NCBI GenBank assembly: GCA_019614645.1
Contig: JABWDB010000004.1
Coordinates: 1,054,001-1,118,000 of the forward strand
Origin: Stratiolaelaps scimitus
Taxonomy: Eukaryota > Arthropoda > Arachnida > Mesostigmata > Laelapidae
Reading direction: 5' to 3'
DNA length: 64,000 nucleotides
Shown here: piece by piece, positions 10,961 to 21,975 of the stretch
Numbering within the stretch: the stretch's first letter is position 1
Layout of the letters: each line of letters starts with the position of its first letter
Position numbers and translations under genes: made by a program
The notes under the pieces: generated by a model
Databases searched by the model: none
Told to the model about the DNA's origin: nothing
Seen by the model: the letters and a program-made list of their open reading frames with translations, nothing else

Positions 10961-13900
10961 CAAACTAGACTTGTCATCATCGCAACAACTCCTTAAAATT
11001 TGTAAAGCCGTTAAACGAAGTATTTGAATGTAATAACTACTACTTGTTGAAGAATATAGGAAATTGTTGACTTCAATATGCACCGTCGCTGTTCGCATTC
11101 GTAATCTGTAATCGTGCGTTTGCTCAAAATGACAATCGATCAACAGTGAGATTAAATGAAGTATTTACATGAGGAGAAATTGTTTGCTCTATTCTCAAGA
11201 AGCTCGCTAGCTTGTTCGTTTATTCCGTGGCGAATCAGCTCAATTTTTTGCGCAACTGGCCGCCAAACTCTGCGACACCATAGCAGTACACTTGTGTGAT
11301 TTTTGTGACTGCTTATTGTCTGACTACATCTACCTTTGAATATAGCGCGTTTATTATTACCATACGACAGGTTTGCTAAATTTAACAGAGGGCAGAATGA
11401 GTAACCAAGGTTATTGATATATGGACAGCACGCCAACAAATTGCTGGTACCCGTTTCTAAACACCGAAAACATACTCGTTACATTTAGAAAGTAGCCCTG
11501 TGGAGATCGTAAATAACGGTCTGAGCGACTTCTGTCGTTACCATTGAACCATTGGAAATGGTTTATTTATAGATGCTGGTTGTCTATCCGATGTCCATTG
11601 ACTCAATCGCTAAATAGCGCCGATACAAGTTACGTGCTGGCCATTGATCAGACCATCCCTAGTTCCCTGTTACAGCACGCGGATCTGTCCGTGACCGTGG
11701 CGTGCTAAACGACAGAGTACGAGGGTGTCCTCATGATTGATAACAGCATTCGAATCTGTTAGATTGCCATCTGGCCACAGCGCGGGAAGGCTACTTTACT
11801 ATTTCACCTTATAAATCATTGAGTCCGAGATTGAATCTACGCTCGGAGACAATGTACTAGTATTCCCCTCAATGGTTGAACACTAAAATCATATAATTTT
11901 ATTCACTACTCGAAGGGTTTTCTCGTATCGACTCGGAACGGACGTTCAGTTAGCAGCTGACACCTGGCGCACATGTCTGCTGTCTGCTGATTTGCGTGGT
12001 CTCATAAAGACACATTGGAGTTCAGTTTGTGTCTGTAACATCCATGGCCCACAGGCACTTGGCGAACTGATTATCTATTTTGTCGTCTACTTGCGAGTCT
12101 CTTGACTTGCGGAATCATAAGAGCCTGATAGTGAGTGAGAGCCGACTTCCTGTATATGAATCTCAGGGTCTACCGAGGTGACCACCGCGATCGTACGCTT
12201 CGCAGAGATCCATAAACAGCCATTTCGAATATTTTTCCATCAATATGTCAATCGGGGCCATCCCCTTTATTTTTTTGCTGAGGAAACTAACCAGCAACAA
12301 GCAGGTAACGCAACGGAGACTCGCAACGTAGCGGCCTGCATAATCTAGTACTGAAAATTAGTTGTTGTGTTCCATCCATCATGGTCCATACATGGTTACC
12401 AGTAGGACCGACATGACAGGCTCTTGAAGCAATGCTACACAGCGGTACCGAGGCCTATCCATGGAGAATCAGCTAAAGGTTAGCTCTGAGAAAGGAAACT
12501 CTGCGTCGCGTACGAATGCTGCAGAATAGCACTTGGCTCGCGTCCTCCCATGTGCCACCCGTACGTGGTTCCGAAGAAACGCCAGCAGAATTTTAAATCG
12601 CACAGTTCTCTGTCTTCCCGATTCCCCGCTATCTGTACATAATGCCCGTGCATAACACGTACGCGGGCTTCTGTGGACAGCTTGTGGGCGATTGCTGCTA
12701 AACAGTGCTATGCTATTGGGCAAACGCGCGCATTCGAATTGTTTTACGACTTGTCTTACGACGTGATGGTTTATCCAAGTGTTACTTTTGGGTGGGACAG
12801 TTCAATCGACCGATCAGTTCCTCATCATCCGCTTCGCATCGAGATGCACCCCGTCCCCTTTTTCCTGTTCCAATTTGGTTCGCTTGGAATTGAAAGGAGA
12901 ACCTGCGAGATAGTCATGTTCACATGTCAGCCAGGTCAGATATACTTCTGCCAGGCTTGACCAATGCCGGAAAGAGACTTTCGGGGGCCTATCGTATGAA
13001 GGTCAGCTGACCGTCACACAAGTACAGAAATTACTATGTCAGATGCGTTAGCAGGACCGCTCGTTTAAACTATATCGGATATCAGTAGCGGCATCATTCG
13101 TAATGTTCCAAGGACAGCGGCGTCGCTATCTCAAAGGTGTTCCATTGCGCAGAAACGATCCCTCTCGGACTCGTTCCACAGCCAAACGTATCATTATTGC
13201 GTCTCTGTTTCTTAATGTCACTGTGGCGACTACTGAAAGCATGTGTATCGTCTAATAATGAGCTCCCACAATGTAAAATGTGAGTTTACTCTTGAACTAA
13301 GCTGAACGCACATTTCTGTTGAAGGTCGATTTTTCGCTTCTGTCAAGCCTCAGTTGATTTCTTTAATTTCAAAGACACAAGGGCTATCGTAGGATCTGCA
13401 ACCCTGGTTCATTGATTCTTTCAATTCGCCGAAACCTTGTCAGCTGCGTCGCCCACCGCTGAGATCAGGACAACTCACGTTATTTGGAAAACGCACTGAG
13501 TCACGCATTACTCGGGATCGAGTGGGATACCACGATTCGATCCAATGGGCTGCGAAGCATTGACGTATATCCGATTGCAACAAAGCGCCTATACTAATGC
13601 AACTCCAATAAGCTCAGCTGAGGTCATCCATAGACGTCTACATGTCTTATGCACACGCGGTTGACGTTCACATGAAGTCAGCCAGCAGGGGCACTACCTC
13701 TCTGCAAACGTACGCCTCTCCACAATTGAAGATGAGTGAGCGTTGCTCGCCACAGCCACCAATAAACAGAGATAGAAAGAAAGGTAGAAAAATAATGGCA
13801 TCGGGAGTGGGAACGATCTGGGAGGAAAATCAATAACGACCGACCGGTAGATGGTCGGAGATTCGCGAACTGGCAAAAGGTTACATTTCACCCCGACTGA

Positions 13901-14237
13901 GAACCTATCGATAGCATCGTATGTTCGCGATAATCTGATATCTATGTAAGCTAACTCACGCCTTCCCAAAGGCAGAGGGAAGCCCCTTCGGTTTGTGCCG
14001 GGCCGTCTAAGGAGAGGGACGGATAGCCTCGCGAATTGGAAAGGGATCCATTACTACAAAGTGTCGGATTTCTAGACTGACGCCTTCGACATTCGTCTCG
14101 TCTCCTTTGTGCCTTTCGCAGCCGAAAACTCCGAGGGGGGGGGGATCGAATCGTCATCCAAATCCGGCGCCCTGAACAATTGATAAGGTATCATCAGGCT
14201 CAATGCCTGCCGCTAGATAGCGAATCCTAGACAGCCC

Positions 14238-14272
14238 TATAAAAGGTTGCCCTTTGAGTTGAAACAACTCAA
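14238..14272 (+). promoter_or_regulatory. candidate TATA core promoter with a downstream 8-bp hairpin
   Basis: TATAAAAGG (14238-14246) in a GC-rich flank is a textbook TATA box. Eight bases later TTGAGTTG-AAA-CAACTCAA (14254-14272) forms a perfect 8-bp stem, overlapping the place where transcription would start. Downstream on the same strand lie the mariner fragment and the candidate signal-anchor exon at 15038. There is no direct evidence that it is used. Confidence 0.3.
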
Positions 14273-14389
14273 CAATTCTGTTCTATTTTAACGTGGATGT
14301 ATGGTATGGTCATGCGTGCAAGCATCGACTGGAATAGCCGTCCGAAGATGCGTCGAACTTCGAACCTGCATTTTTCGTTTAGTAGTTAG

Positions 14390-14812
14390 TACACACGATG
14401 TCGATAGACGATACATGGGTTAACTTTTTTCGAGCTGACCCTCAGCTGTTCCCCTATCTGACAGGTCTCAGCTCTTAACGAGGTATGGGTTAGCCTGCAT
14501 AAACCTCCTGAGAAGGACCAAGCAAAACAGTGGCTCCGACAAGATGAAGGCAAAACAGTGGCTCCTATCGGCAACGTCTGTGGCAGTGCCAGATAGATTC
14601 GGACGAAAGGTATTGATGATACTCGCCCTGGATATCAAGGGCGGTTGCCATTGCGAAATATTAGCACCGAACGAAAAACCCAATGCTCCCCGATACCTCG
14701 ACATCTTGAAGAGATTGATGAACAAATGGCTTCGGGATCGACAACACCGAGTGTGGTTACTCGACGACAACGCAAGACCTCACCGCACTTCTGAAATTAC
14801 TACTTTTTATTT
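14390..14812 (+). pseudogene. mariner-family transposase fragment (broken)
   Basis: The plus strand carries pieces of a mariner DD-E/D transposase in order. IDDTWVN at about 14402-14424 corresponds to the first catalytic aspartate block (usually DETWV). After an insertion the frame resumes at DEVWVSLHKPP (from about 14477). A KVLMILALDIKGGCH strand follows, and then WLLDDNARPHR near 14756-14790, the second catalytic aspartate block. The expected downstream HPPYSPDLAPSD-type region and third aspartate are missing; similarity ends near 14812, just before the inverted arm at 14836. Disruptions are the tiny insert at 14425-14477 and a 16-bp direct repeat (14522-14537 and 14550-14565) with 12-bp filler that shifts the frame. 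It is clearly non-functional. Confidence 0.8.
14408..14494 (-). mobile_element. 53-bp SINE-tail insertion inside the mariner fragment, with 17-bp direct repeats
   Basis: The insert at 14425-14477 starts with TTTTTTCGAGCTGACC and ends TCAGCTCTTA. Over about 48 bp it is almost identical to the insert at 9774-9825. It is flanked by ACGATACATGGGTTAAC (14408-14424) and ACGAGGTATGGGTTAGC (14478-14494), which match at 13 of 17 positions. Because the host is mariner coding sequence, the duplication is visible at protein level as DDTWVN before and DEVWVS after the insert. On the minus strand the insert ends in hairpin plus A6. The mismatches in the duplication suggest an old event. Confidence 0.7.
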
Positions 14813-14835
14813 GCTGTTTGTTTCTTTTGTGTATT

Positions 14836-14952
14836 GCGATCGTTGTAGGAAATATGTCACGTCTCCATCGCGTCACTTCGATAACACATTCACTAGAGTA
14901 GTTGACGCTGGTCGTTGGAGATGGCGAATGCATGCTACTACTATGACTATAT
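14836..14952 (+). repeat. inverted repeat, left arm (about 117 bp)
   Basis: The arm is inverted relative to 15953-16064. Matching strings include GTTGTAGGAAATATGTCACG, TTGACGCTGGTCGTTGGAG, ATGGCGAATG and CTACTACTATGACTATAT. Identity is about 80-85% by eye, with small gaps in the first third. The left edge coincides with the end of mariner similarity, so the pair probably belongs to an element that inserted into or replaced the mariner 3' part. Confidence 0.8.
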
Positions 14953-15037
14953 AATAGTTTACAAGGTATGTCTACTTATGTGTAAAATTAATTAAAGATT
15001 GTTCGCGATGTTATATCAACTTTTGCTATCACTGAGA

Positions 15038-15196
15038 ATGTTTAAACATATTCAAGAACGACTCGCAGAGGGAACGCAGACAAGACCACCTCCACGGGGG
15101 TGGCTTTTGGTCAGCGTTTTGATTGTTCTAGCCTTGTTTTTGCTGCAGACCAATCGTAAGACGGTCAACAATGGGGCGAACCTCGAGGGAACAACT
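15038..15196 (+). CDS. candidate first exon of a type II membrane protein
   Basis: From the ATG at 15038 the frame encodes a short basic and proline-containing head (residues 1-22, with RPPPRG at 17-22). A strong hydrophobic segment (about 23-37, WLLVSVLIVLALFLL) follows, and then a polar stretch with K and N. That is the layout of a signal-anchored Golgi or ER enzyme. Two good splice donors follow: AATC|GTAAGA at 15155/15156 (phase 1) and ACT|GTAAGC at 15196/15197 (phase 0). About 58% of codons start with a purine. Using the first donor, the phase fits the acceptor at 21799/21800. The exon sits between the two inverted arms, so it could instead belong to the repeat. I cannot name the gene. 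Confidence 0.3.
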
Positions 15197-15456
15197 GTAA
15201 GCCTTTTCGCTGTAGAAAGCGAAACTTTGAGAAACGCCTCCCTTAATGCAAATCATTCACTAAGACATTGTCAAACCATCGCGCTGATTCTATTCTAATG
15301 AGTTGAATGAGATCCGCAGTAATCATCAGCATTTTGGCTAAGCCAAAAAAAACCTGTTGTTAGGTTTCAACATTAATGTTAGGTTTCAACGTTGCCTACT
15401 TTTGATACGGCAGTGAGAGTGGACGGCTTAAATTACATACGATCGCACTGACTTCC

Positions 15457-15947
15457 GTGCGAGATTACCGGAATCTATACGTACTACTCTTCAGAACCTA
15501 CGTCGAACCTGTGATAACCTATGGTGGGCCGGTCTGGCACCCAGGTCTCAAGAAAGATCAGGATCTTTTAACGAAAGTGTATAAAAAGTTTATAAGACGA
15601 GTGGCATATAAATGTAAATGTGACAAAGAGAACGTAAATATTGTAGATGCCGTCCAGCGTCTTAACGCCCTAGATAAAGTCTTGCTTCAAAAAATGATGT
15701 TGAAACAACCGACGATGGTTGCAAAAATATTTGATATTGTCGAAACTACGACAAGATCCAAAAGGAATATACTCCCAAAATTTATAGCCACGAAAAAATG
15801 TGTTAATGATTTATTCCCCTGGAGACTATCACGCGCACATCACGGGCACGCAACGTGCGCAACCGGAGCCAAAATTGAAAATGCACATAAGTGAGACTTG
15901 TAGCAATTATATTATACCTTTGAATAAAGTGTTTGTTATTATTATCT
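15457..15947 (+). mobile_element. 5'-truncated LINE 3' end (reverse transcriptase C-terminus plus 3' tail)
   Basis: The frame at 15457-15894 encodes the region after the RT palm, including RTYVEPVITYGGPVWHPG and then VYKKFIRRV. This is the thumb/connector region typical of non-LTR retrotransposons of the jockey/CR1 broad group. The stop at 15892-15894 is followed by about 50 bp of 3'UTR with AATAAAG (15923-15929) and a TTATTATTATC simple tail ending near 15947. Catalytic motifs A-E are absent because of 5' truncation. Upstream, 15361-15392 has two TTAGGTTTCAAC units. The piece lies between the inverted arms; the clade is uncertain. Confidence 0.8.
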
Positions 15948-15952
15948 AAACC

Positions 15953-16064
15953 ATATAGTCATAGTAGTAGCATTCATTCGCCATCTCCAACGACCAGCGT
16001 CAACCAGTGAATGGGTCACCGAGATAACGCGACCGAGACGTGACATATTTCCTACAACCATCGC
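15953..16064 (-). repeat. inverted repeat, right arm (about 112 bp)
   Basis: This is the reverse-complement partner of 14836-14952 and begins 6 bp after the LINE tail. The two arms enclose about 1 kb holding the signal-anchor exon candidate and the LINE end. From 16065 to 16402 nothing else was recognised. Confidence 0.8.
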
Positions 16065-16402
16065 CTGAGCATGGAACGAATGGTTTACATCTCCACACTA
16101 AATCCAACTCGGGAAAATTTGATAGTTTCGCAATCATTGCCACTGGGGCAGCCAGAAGTGAGCGATAAAACAAAGTTGATACCGCATTCACACAACTGTA
16201 ACACTGAATTGTTATATTTCGCGGGGCAAACTAGAAACTGTTGAACGGGAAGAGAAGATCTGCGAGCTATGCACGTCAGAATAGTAATCATATTATTAAA
16301 CGGGCTACATTGTGCTGCGCGGTAGTCACATCGTTCGCGAGATGAAGACCACATTACTCGTCATACTGCTATGACGATGCCTATGTCCATGGCAGCTTTG
16401 TT

Positions 16403-16740
16403 AGTTTTGTCGTTGTTATTATTTATTAGCTTTGTCATTGTTATTATTTATTAGTTGTGTCATCGTTATTAGTTATTTGCTTTGTTATTGTTATTATTTA
16501 TTAGTTGTGTCATCGTTATTAGTTATTAGCTTTGTCATTGTTATTATTTATTTGTTGTGTCATCGTGAGTATTTATTAGCTTTGTCATTGCTATTATTTA
16601 ATAGCTTTGTCGTTGTTATTATTTATTAGCTTTGTCATTGCTATTATTTATTAGCTTTGTTATTGTTATTATTTATTAGCTTTGTTATTGTTATTATTTA
16701 TTAGCTATGTCATTGCTATTATTTATTAGCTTTGTTATTA
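16403..16740. repeat. 25-bp minisatellite, 13 full units plus a partial
   Basis: The unit is AGCTTTGTCATTGTTATTA plus TTTATT, at a constant 25-bp period from 16403 to 16727, with 13 more bases after it. Two unit types alternate in the first half (CTTTGTCATTG and GTTGTGTCATCG), giving a 50-bp higher-order pattern. The second half is homogeneous. The period is not a multiple of three, so the open frame through part of it is not evidence of coding. Confidence 0.95.
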
Positions 16741-17305
16741 TTCATGGCGAACGCGCATTCGCAAGTCCCGTTTTAGAATTTTCTCAAGTTGGGCTTGGAC
16801 CAAACGGCTAGAACTGATCAGAAATCAACACTTGTATGCGCGACGAATTATAGAAACACAGACAATAGCTAAACATCATTCCAGTAGAATATATTATTTC
16901 TACCATTCGGAGGGAGGGGCTGTGGGAGGAGCAGATCGTGTCACCGGGTGACGGCACAACCATAGATACGACCGTATAAGACAAACCTATGTAATTTTCT
17001 ACGAGCACTCGAATACTTGCCAAATCGGCGGGGAAGAGAATATCTTTTTGCCGATACATCAGAGGGGAATTAACTCGGAAACAATCAAACCCCGATCACT
17101 GGGAGAGTAAATTTAGGGCACACAGACAGGGCAATGGAAGCCAGTGATGTCTTCTTGCTCGGCGGCAGTAAACCGGACGCGCAATAAACTATAGGGGATA
17201 CCAACGTGATACAGCTTTTTGGATCAATCGAAATCGATGGAACGTACGCAGTGGGATCTGTCTGTTTGGTGGAGACACCATTTCCAGTGAATGCTCCGGG
17301 ACTCT

Positions 17306-17307
<2 letters not shown>

Positions 17308-17362
<55 letters not shown>
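17308..17362. repeat. (TA)27 microsatellite
   Basis: An uninterrupted TA run lies within 20 bp of the stop codon of the minus-strand exon candidate, in what would be its 3'UTR. Confidence 0.95.
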
Positions 17363-17363
<1 letters not shown>

Positions 17364-17380
17364 AAGGATTTATAAAAACA

Positions 17381-18058
17381 TTAGATTTCACCTTCGTCAG
17401 ATTGTGAAAGAAGTTGCTGACGAACTTTCGTCTCGGCAGAGCTTTCTTTGATGCTATTTATGTAGTCGTCAACCAGCTCTGCAATGCTGGTAACAAAAGC
17501 ATAGTAAACAAAATTTCACAAAGTGAAATTTCCACTCAAAATAATGAGCGTTAAGTCACTAATTCGCTACGTAGATAGTTTCCATGTAAACATTATGCAC
17601 TTTACTGAGATCATAGATCCCATCGTAATATCGATCATTATAGTTAACGATATCTGTGGTTAGAGGGATGCAAAGGTGTTTTACAGCTGAAGGCGTGGTC
17701 ATTCTTGCCTTGCAGACATACATACCAAAAGTGCCTATAAGCGAAGAAGAGTTCATTTCAAAAAACAACATTAGATGAAACTGGTTGTCGTACGAAGCCA
17801 TACAGAAGGTTGACGAGCTAATTACAACGTATGGGATACGCCTATAAAGAGTATCCCGATATTTTCATTTGGCTATACGTACGCAGTGGACCCCATTCGT
17901 GACTACTTCCCTGGGAAACGGTATAATCAGTAACGCTTTAATAGTTCACCTATAACGAAAACACCGTTTCTTATTTTCTCTATGTCACCGTACGCTTGGT
18001 TTGCGTACGTCGCCTGCTGTGGTATATTTGTCGATTTATGCAGCCGGGGGAACACCAA
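17381..18058 (-). CDS. candidate three-exon C-terminal part of an unknown gene
   Basis: Three minus-strand open segments join with matching phases. Exon A is 18058-17950, after acceptor CTCCTAG and before donor G|GTGAAC. Exon B is 17734-17606, after acceptor GCTTATAG and before donor CA|GTAAAG. Exon C is 17478-17381, after acceptor CATTGCAG and ending in TAA. The joins are phase 1 at both introns (215 and 127 bp), giving 111 residues to the stop. About 62% of codons start with a purine. The product has a mid part reading NGVFVIGTFGMYVCK and a charged C-terminus (KESSAETKVRQQ..SDEGEI). No family was recognised. A further acceptor followed by an open segment lies at 18477-18372. Phase and codon bias favour a real gene, but the choice of sites was mine, so chance remains possible. 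Confidence 0.35.
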
Positions 18059-20342
18059 CTAGGAGACTTCGCTAGGAACTGATAATCAGAGTCGGCTGTT
18101 AAGCTCTCTCTCTCTCTCTCCCTGAGAAAGAGCGGGAATTGATTTTCGAGCGAGCTGTCCTGTTTATTTAAAAACTGTACTGCTTCTTGTCGAAACTAGA
18201 GCTGCCCACCACTGGATATGCGCTATATATATATATCTTCAAAATCATTGGTGGTGTAAACTTTCGCCAGCCAAGACAACAGTGATCTATCGCGTTCGTC
18301 ATATCGCACAAAAATTGCTCATAATGCTTCAGTTTTTAAAACGTCTTTTATCTCATTGCCGAGCACAATTCATGTTGGCAGCAGTGTGGAGAAGGTGATT
18401 TCTCTATCTTTAGATAGCACATTTCGTGTGTACACAACTTCCCCCTTCGTTCCAGCCCGAAAAGCCGGTGTCGCGAGCTGCGCAAGTAGTATAGCTAACA
18501 AGGGCCTTTAAGTGTTATATCCATAAGAACGATATGAAACAGGCATGCTATATGAAGAAAACATGAACTTGTGTGAACATTTTGAAATTGATCTCGACTC
18601 ATGAACTGGGGTAATCAAAGAAAAATGATTTTTTTCGTAGAACTTGTGTACCTATAGACTTGTGCTTCGAAGCATCAACGGTGATATTTGTCGGTTTGTT
18701 GCTGCTGGATCATAAAATGGTACTATTTGACATCGCCAAATATATTACGAGAAATCACTAAATTATCCTCCCTTTCGGGGGTCATCCTGTTCACTTCCTG
18801 GTTTATTCATGCTAGTGACGTTCTGCATGGCGATCAGCTTATAAAAAAGTAACAATAAGGAAAGTTTCCATGATAAGTTGAGTACAGGTTAGCCAGAGGA
18901 ACGAATTTCAAACTTCCTAGAAAATTAATATGTGTACGTGAAGGGAAAAAGCAGCGAAGATCAATTACAGTAGTCGATCGTCGACATACGTTTCGCTGCG
19001 CGTTATCAAGACGATCAACTCGTCATAACTTGACTAACAACTCTCACGAGTTCTACTCAAGAAGGCCTTTTCTCTTCTTTCTTTGTTGCACCTCTGCATT
19101 AAAATCACAGTCATCTCCGAACCACTGTATTGGCACTTCTAAATAGGTTTAGGGCAGGTTGCATCAATATGCAGTACAGTAGCTTCGAATTGGAATTTCG
19201 AATTGAATTAAATTGCAGTGGCTAAAATATAGGGAATGGATCTCTACACGCGCGTCAGAAGCCGTTGAGCACGGCCTCCTCACTGCGAACTTCCTCGAAG
19301 GGGTCAACCACCTAGGCTGGTCCCCAACTAACCCCCCCCCCAAATAATCCTTAAATGTTTTGTTTTATTTTTACACGAAAACATCTCTATGTAGAATTTG
19401 TGTAACTTGCATTTCATCAGAGTGGATATTTAGCAGCAATGACTTGTAGCCCCAAACGTTGCACGACGTACGGTTTAGCTCAAGAGCGGTGAACGTTGGC
19501 GGTGGGTTTCGTAAACGGAACCTTCCTTTCGCCTTCCACAGTCTGTATGAAGGCCGGACGTTTCGCATCGTGTAGGGAGAGACATTTATAGGGGTACAGA
19601 CCATCCTTGTAAGGATATGTGTGGCAATTCGATTTGGATATTTACACGATTTGTGTATGCGTTCCATGTCTGAAGATGCTGTTATTGTCGCATTGAACTG
19701 GGTCAAATGCTGATCTCTGTTTTGCTGAAGGCGCCCGCCCACATTGTCCTTCAATAGGAGATATTTTGAATCGTGAGATAGCGACGAAGAGATAGTCCAC
19801 ATTGCACGGACCCCCTCAAAGGGGCATGTGTTGACGCATTGACCCGTGGTTGATGTGGACCGTTTTGCTGCAGTGCTCGCTGCACCTACAATATCTTTCC
19901 GTCACTCATATGGAACTACGGCAGCTCCATCCTGCATCTACTCGCTGTCATTGTAATAATCTCTTATCATCTTCAGCTTGTAGGGAGGAGGGTCGAACCT
20001 CGAATTCCTCCGGGGTGCCGAGAGGTGTCCACGCTATTGTCAGTGACCTTATTGCTCCTGAGTTCCCAAGGCTCTACAGTCTACACTCTATATTATAGCG
20101 TAAGTGGTATACCCATAGAGCCTATGGGCCCGCCGTGTGCGTGCTTGGAAAGAGCTAGCACTCGCTGGACTGGACGAGTGGCCCTCGGGCACCGCACTGC
20201 GAAACTTGGATAACTTTAGCTTCTTCGTGTTTACAAGCTGCATCACATACATGTCTTTATTGGAGCAAGTTCCATTTCCACAATGAGGCTTGACATTGTT
20301 GGTGGTTCTGGTGGTCGAAGGCTCGGCGAAATATGAAATATT

Positions 20343-20382
<40 letters not shown>

Positions 20383-21799
20383 ACATATCCCCTTGGTATT
20401 TCAGCAAAATGCGTATAGGCCCCAGAGGCATGCAAACATTCACGGAACCGTCCAGATCGCTGCGGTCTATCGAGATACGTAACAGCGGGCAGAGGAAACT
20501 ATAGAGACGGTGCAAAAAACAAACAGTTATAGCCAGGCTGCACAATGATTTGCAAAGCGAATTGAACTGAACATTAAACAGACATACGCTGGTCGTGAGA
20601 AGAATATGATTATAGTAGAATGAAACAGCTGTAGTGATCATAATTTGCATGATTCTTATTATTATTCTCATCTGCATGGTGAACAACGGGCCCTCGGAAC
20701 GTACGGGACCTCGCCCCGATTGAATTTCCTATGTCTATTTTTCTTCCATAATTAGAGGATAATTTGACTAAATACTTAATTAGAAAGAAGTTGGTGAGTG
20801 AATCCTGAGAGAGTTGAGCCCGCCCTTCAAATGCCTCGAACGAAAGCTGAGGTCAGATGTGAGGCGACGCATTATAGGAAGGCCAGTTCAAGGCAATCGA
20901 CTAACAAAAATCGTAATTTTGGAACGAAGCATCAGACCTACCATTTGAATCTTCTCAGCAGTGCACACGCCCAGTCGGGCCAACTGGCCAACGTTGAACT
21001 TCGATAGACGTAGGAATTGTCCCCCGCTTGTTGTTGACATCCAATACCGGCGAGACAACCATTTGGATGGATGCTCGCTCATCAGCGAGCCACGTTGGCT
21101 GAACGAGCTAGGAAGGGACAGATTCAAAAAGGATATGCATCTTGGAAGTCAGAAACTGGAGATAAGGCACGGATCTGGAAGGAACAAGGTGGAAGACAGG
21201 GGCCGTCCGGCTTCACTTGCACTGACGCACCCCCAGATGTCAAGAGAGCGTAGCAACAGCAAAAGACTAATGTTGAATGAGCTCGTTTGTCTTCTCTGTT
21301 TAAATTTATTGAAGTTCTTCACAAGGGTAGTGTTACAGGAATACTTTTTACTTTATTTTTTTCATTTTTCCAACCTGCCCAATAGCATGCAATTATGTAA
21401 GTTATTGGACAGGCTGGAAGTAAATGAAGGTCTGCATCTTATACTGCGTTTTCCACTGTGAACTTTTAACTTTCAATTTCGTTTCAGACGCGGAACGACA
21501 CAGCTTGGCCACGCAGCGGATAATATCTGAGCAAGCCAAGAACAGAAAATACGCCTCATTATGACTATAATACTACTTTAGACCTGTGAAAGCTGCTCTC
21601 AGATGTGTTTCGCGTTCAGTGGATGCAATTGTCGCCCACATTTATAATTAAATAAATGTACTCAAATAAAATATGACGCTTCAAAACTCTGAATCAAAAT
21701 TTTCTACTTTGTTGCACCTCGCTTGTTATGTACACACTGATACAACTCGACTCACATGCGCTTACTTCTGTAGAATATTAATAAAAACAATTATTTCAG
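18059..21799. other. no firm gene; microsatellites and an anonymous minus-strand frame
   Basis: The stretch includes a (CT)n tract at 18103-18121, a run of ten C near 19329-19338 and a (TA)n tract at 20348-20380. A 143-codon minus-strand frame at 19371-19802 ends in TAA followed within a few bases by AATAAA, but its codon use looks random and no motif is seen. An open frame of 166 codons at 20961-21461 has no recognisable domain either. Confidence 0.4.
21370..21417. repeat. 15-bp stem hairpin
   Basis: CCAACCTGCCCAATA (21370-21384) and TATTGGACAGGCTGG (21403-21417) pair at 13 of 15 positions around an 18-nt loop. This is too short for a typical animal pre-miRNA unless the pairing extends outward, which it does not clearly do. 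Confidence 0.6.
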
Positions 21800-21972
21800 C
21801 ACTTGGACGAGATATTGCGCTGTCATACGCAAGAGATACTCCACCACCACCGCCACCCTGCAGTAGGGCAGTTCCCTTGTTGACACTTTTCGATACCAAA
21901 GATGAAAGATGGGCTCACATAAGGCAGATATGCCTGAGTTTTCTGAGGGTCGGTTGGGGGAAAACCTGTGTT
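21800..21972 (+). CDS. candidate exon, possible glycosyltransferase-like start
   Basis: A clean acceptor (AATTATTTCAG) ends at 21799. The frame then reads through ALSYARDTPPPPPPC and VPLLTLFDTKDERW to a TAA at 21973-21975. 'VP.LTLF.T..' at the start of a lumenal domain recalls a group of uncharacterised animal nucleotide-sugar transferase-like proteins, but this is from memory and rests on about eight residues. The phase fits the first donor of the signal-anchor exon at 15038, giving a stem (proline-rich) and catalytic start after the anchor. No good donor is seen before the stop, and the intron would be 6.6 kb. Confidence 0.2.
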
Positions 21973-21975
21973 TAA

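Larger units (their letters stand above)
9847..14237. other. no gene seen
   Basis: The stretch contains the LTR-like repeat at 10833-10886 and the direct repeat at 10900-10960, listed separately. Several open frames (for example 11152-11439 minus and 12673-12960 plus) have no motif or splice context that I trust. A run of eight G at about 14136-14143 is the only other simple sequence of note. Confidence 0.45.

Noticed and set aside
14390..14812. Working mariner transposase
   Set aside because: It is interrupted by an insertion and a frame-shifting repeat, and it lacks the third catalytic aspartate region.
16432..16629. Open frame through the 25-bp minisatellite
   Set aside because: The period is not a multiple of three, and the hydrophobic peptide follows from TTATTA-rich repeats.
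19371..19802. A 143-codon minus-strand frame with AATAAA right after the stop
   Set aside because: Codon use is at background level (about half purine-first), there is no motif, and AATAAA is common in AT-rich DNA.
21370..21417. Hairpin as a microRNA precursor
   Set aside because: The stem is only 15 bp with no clear outward extension, too short for an animal pre-miRNA.
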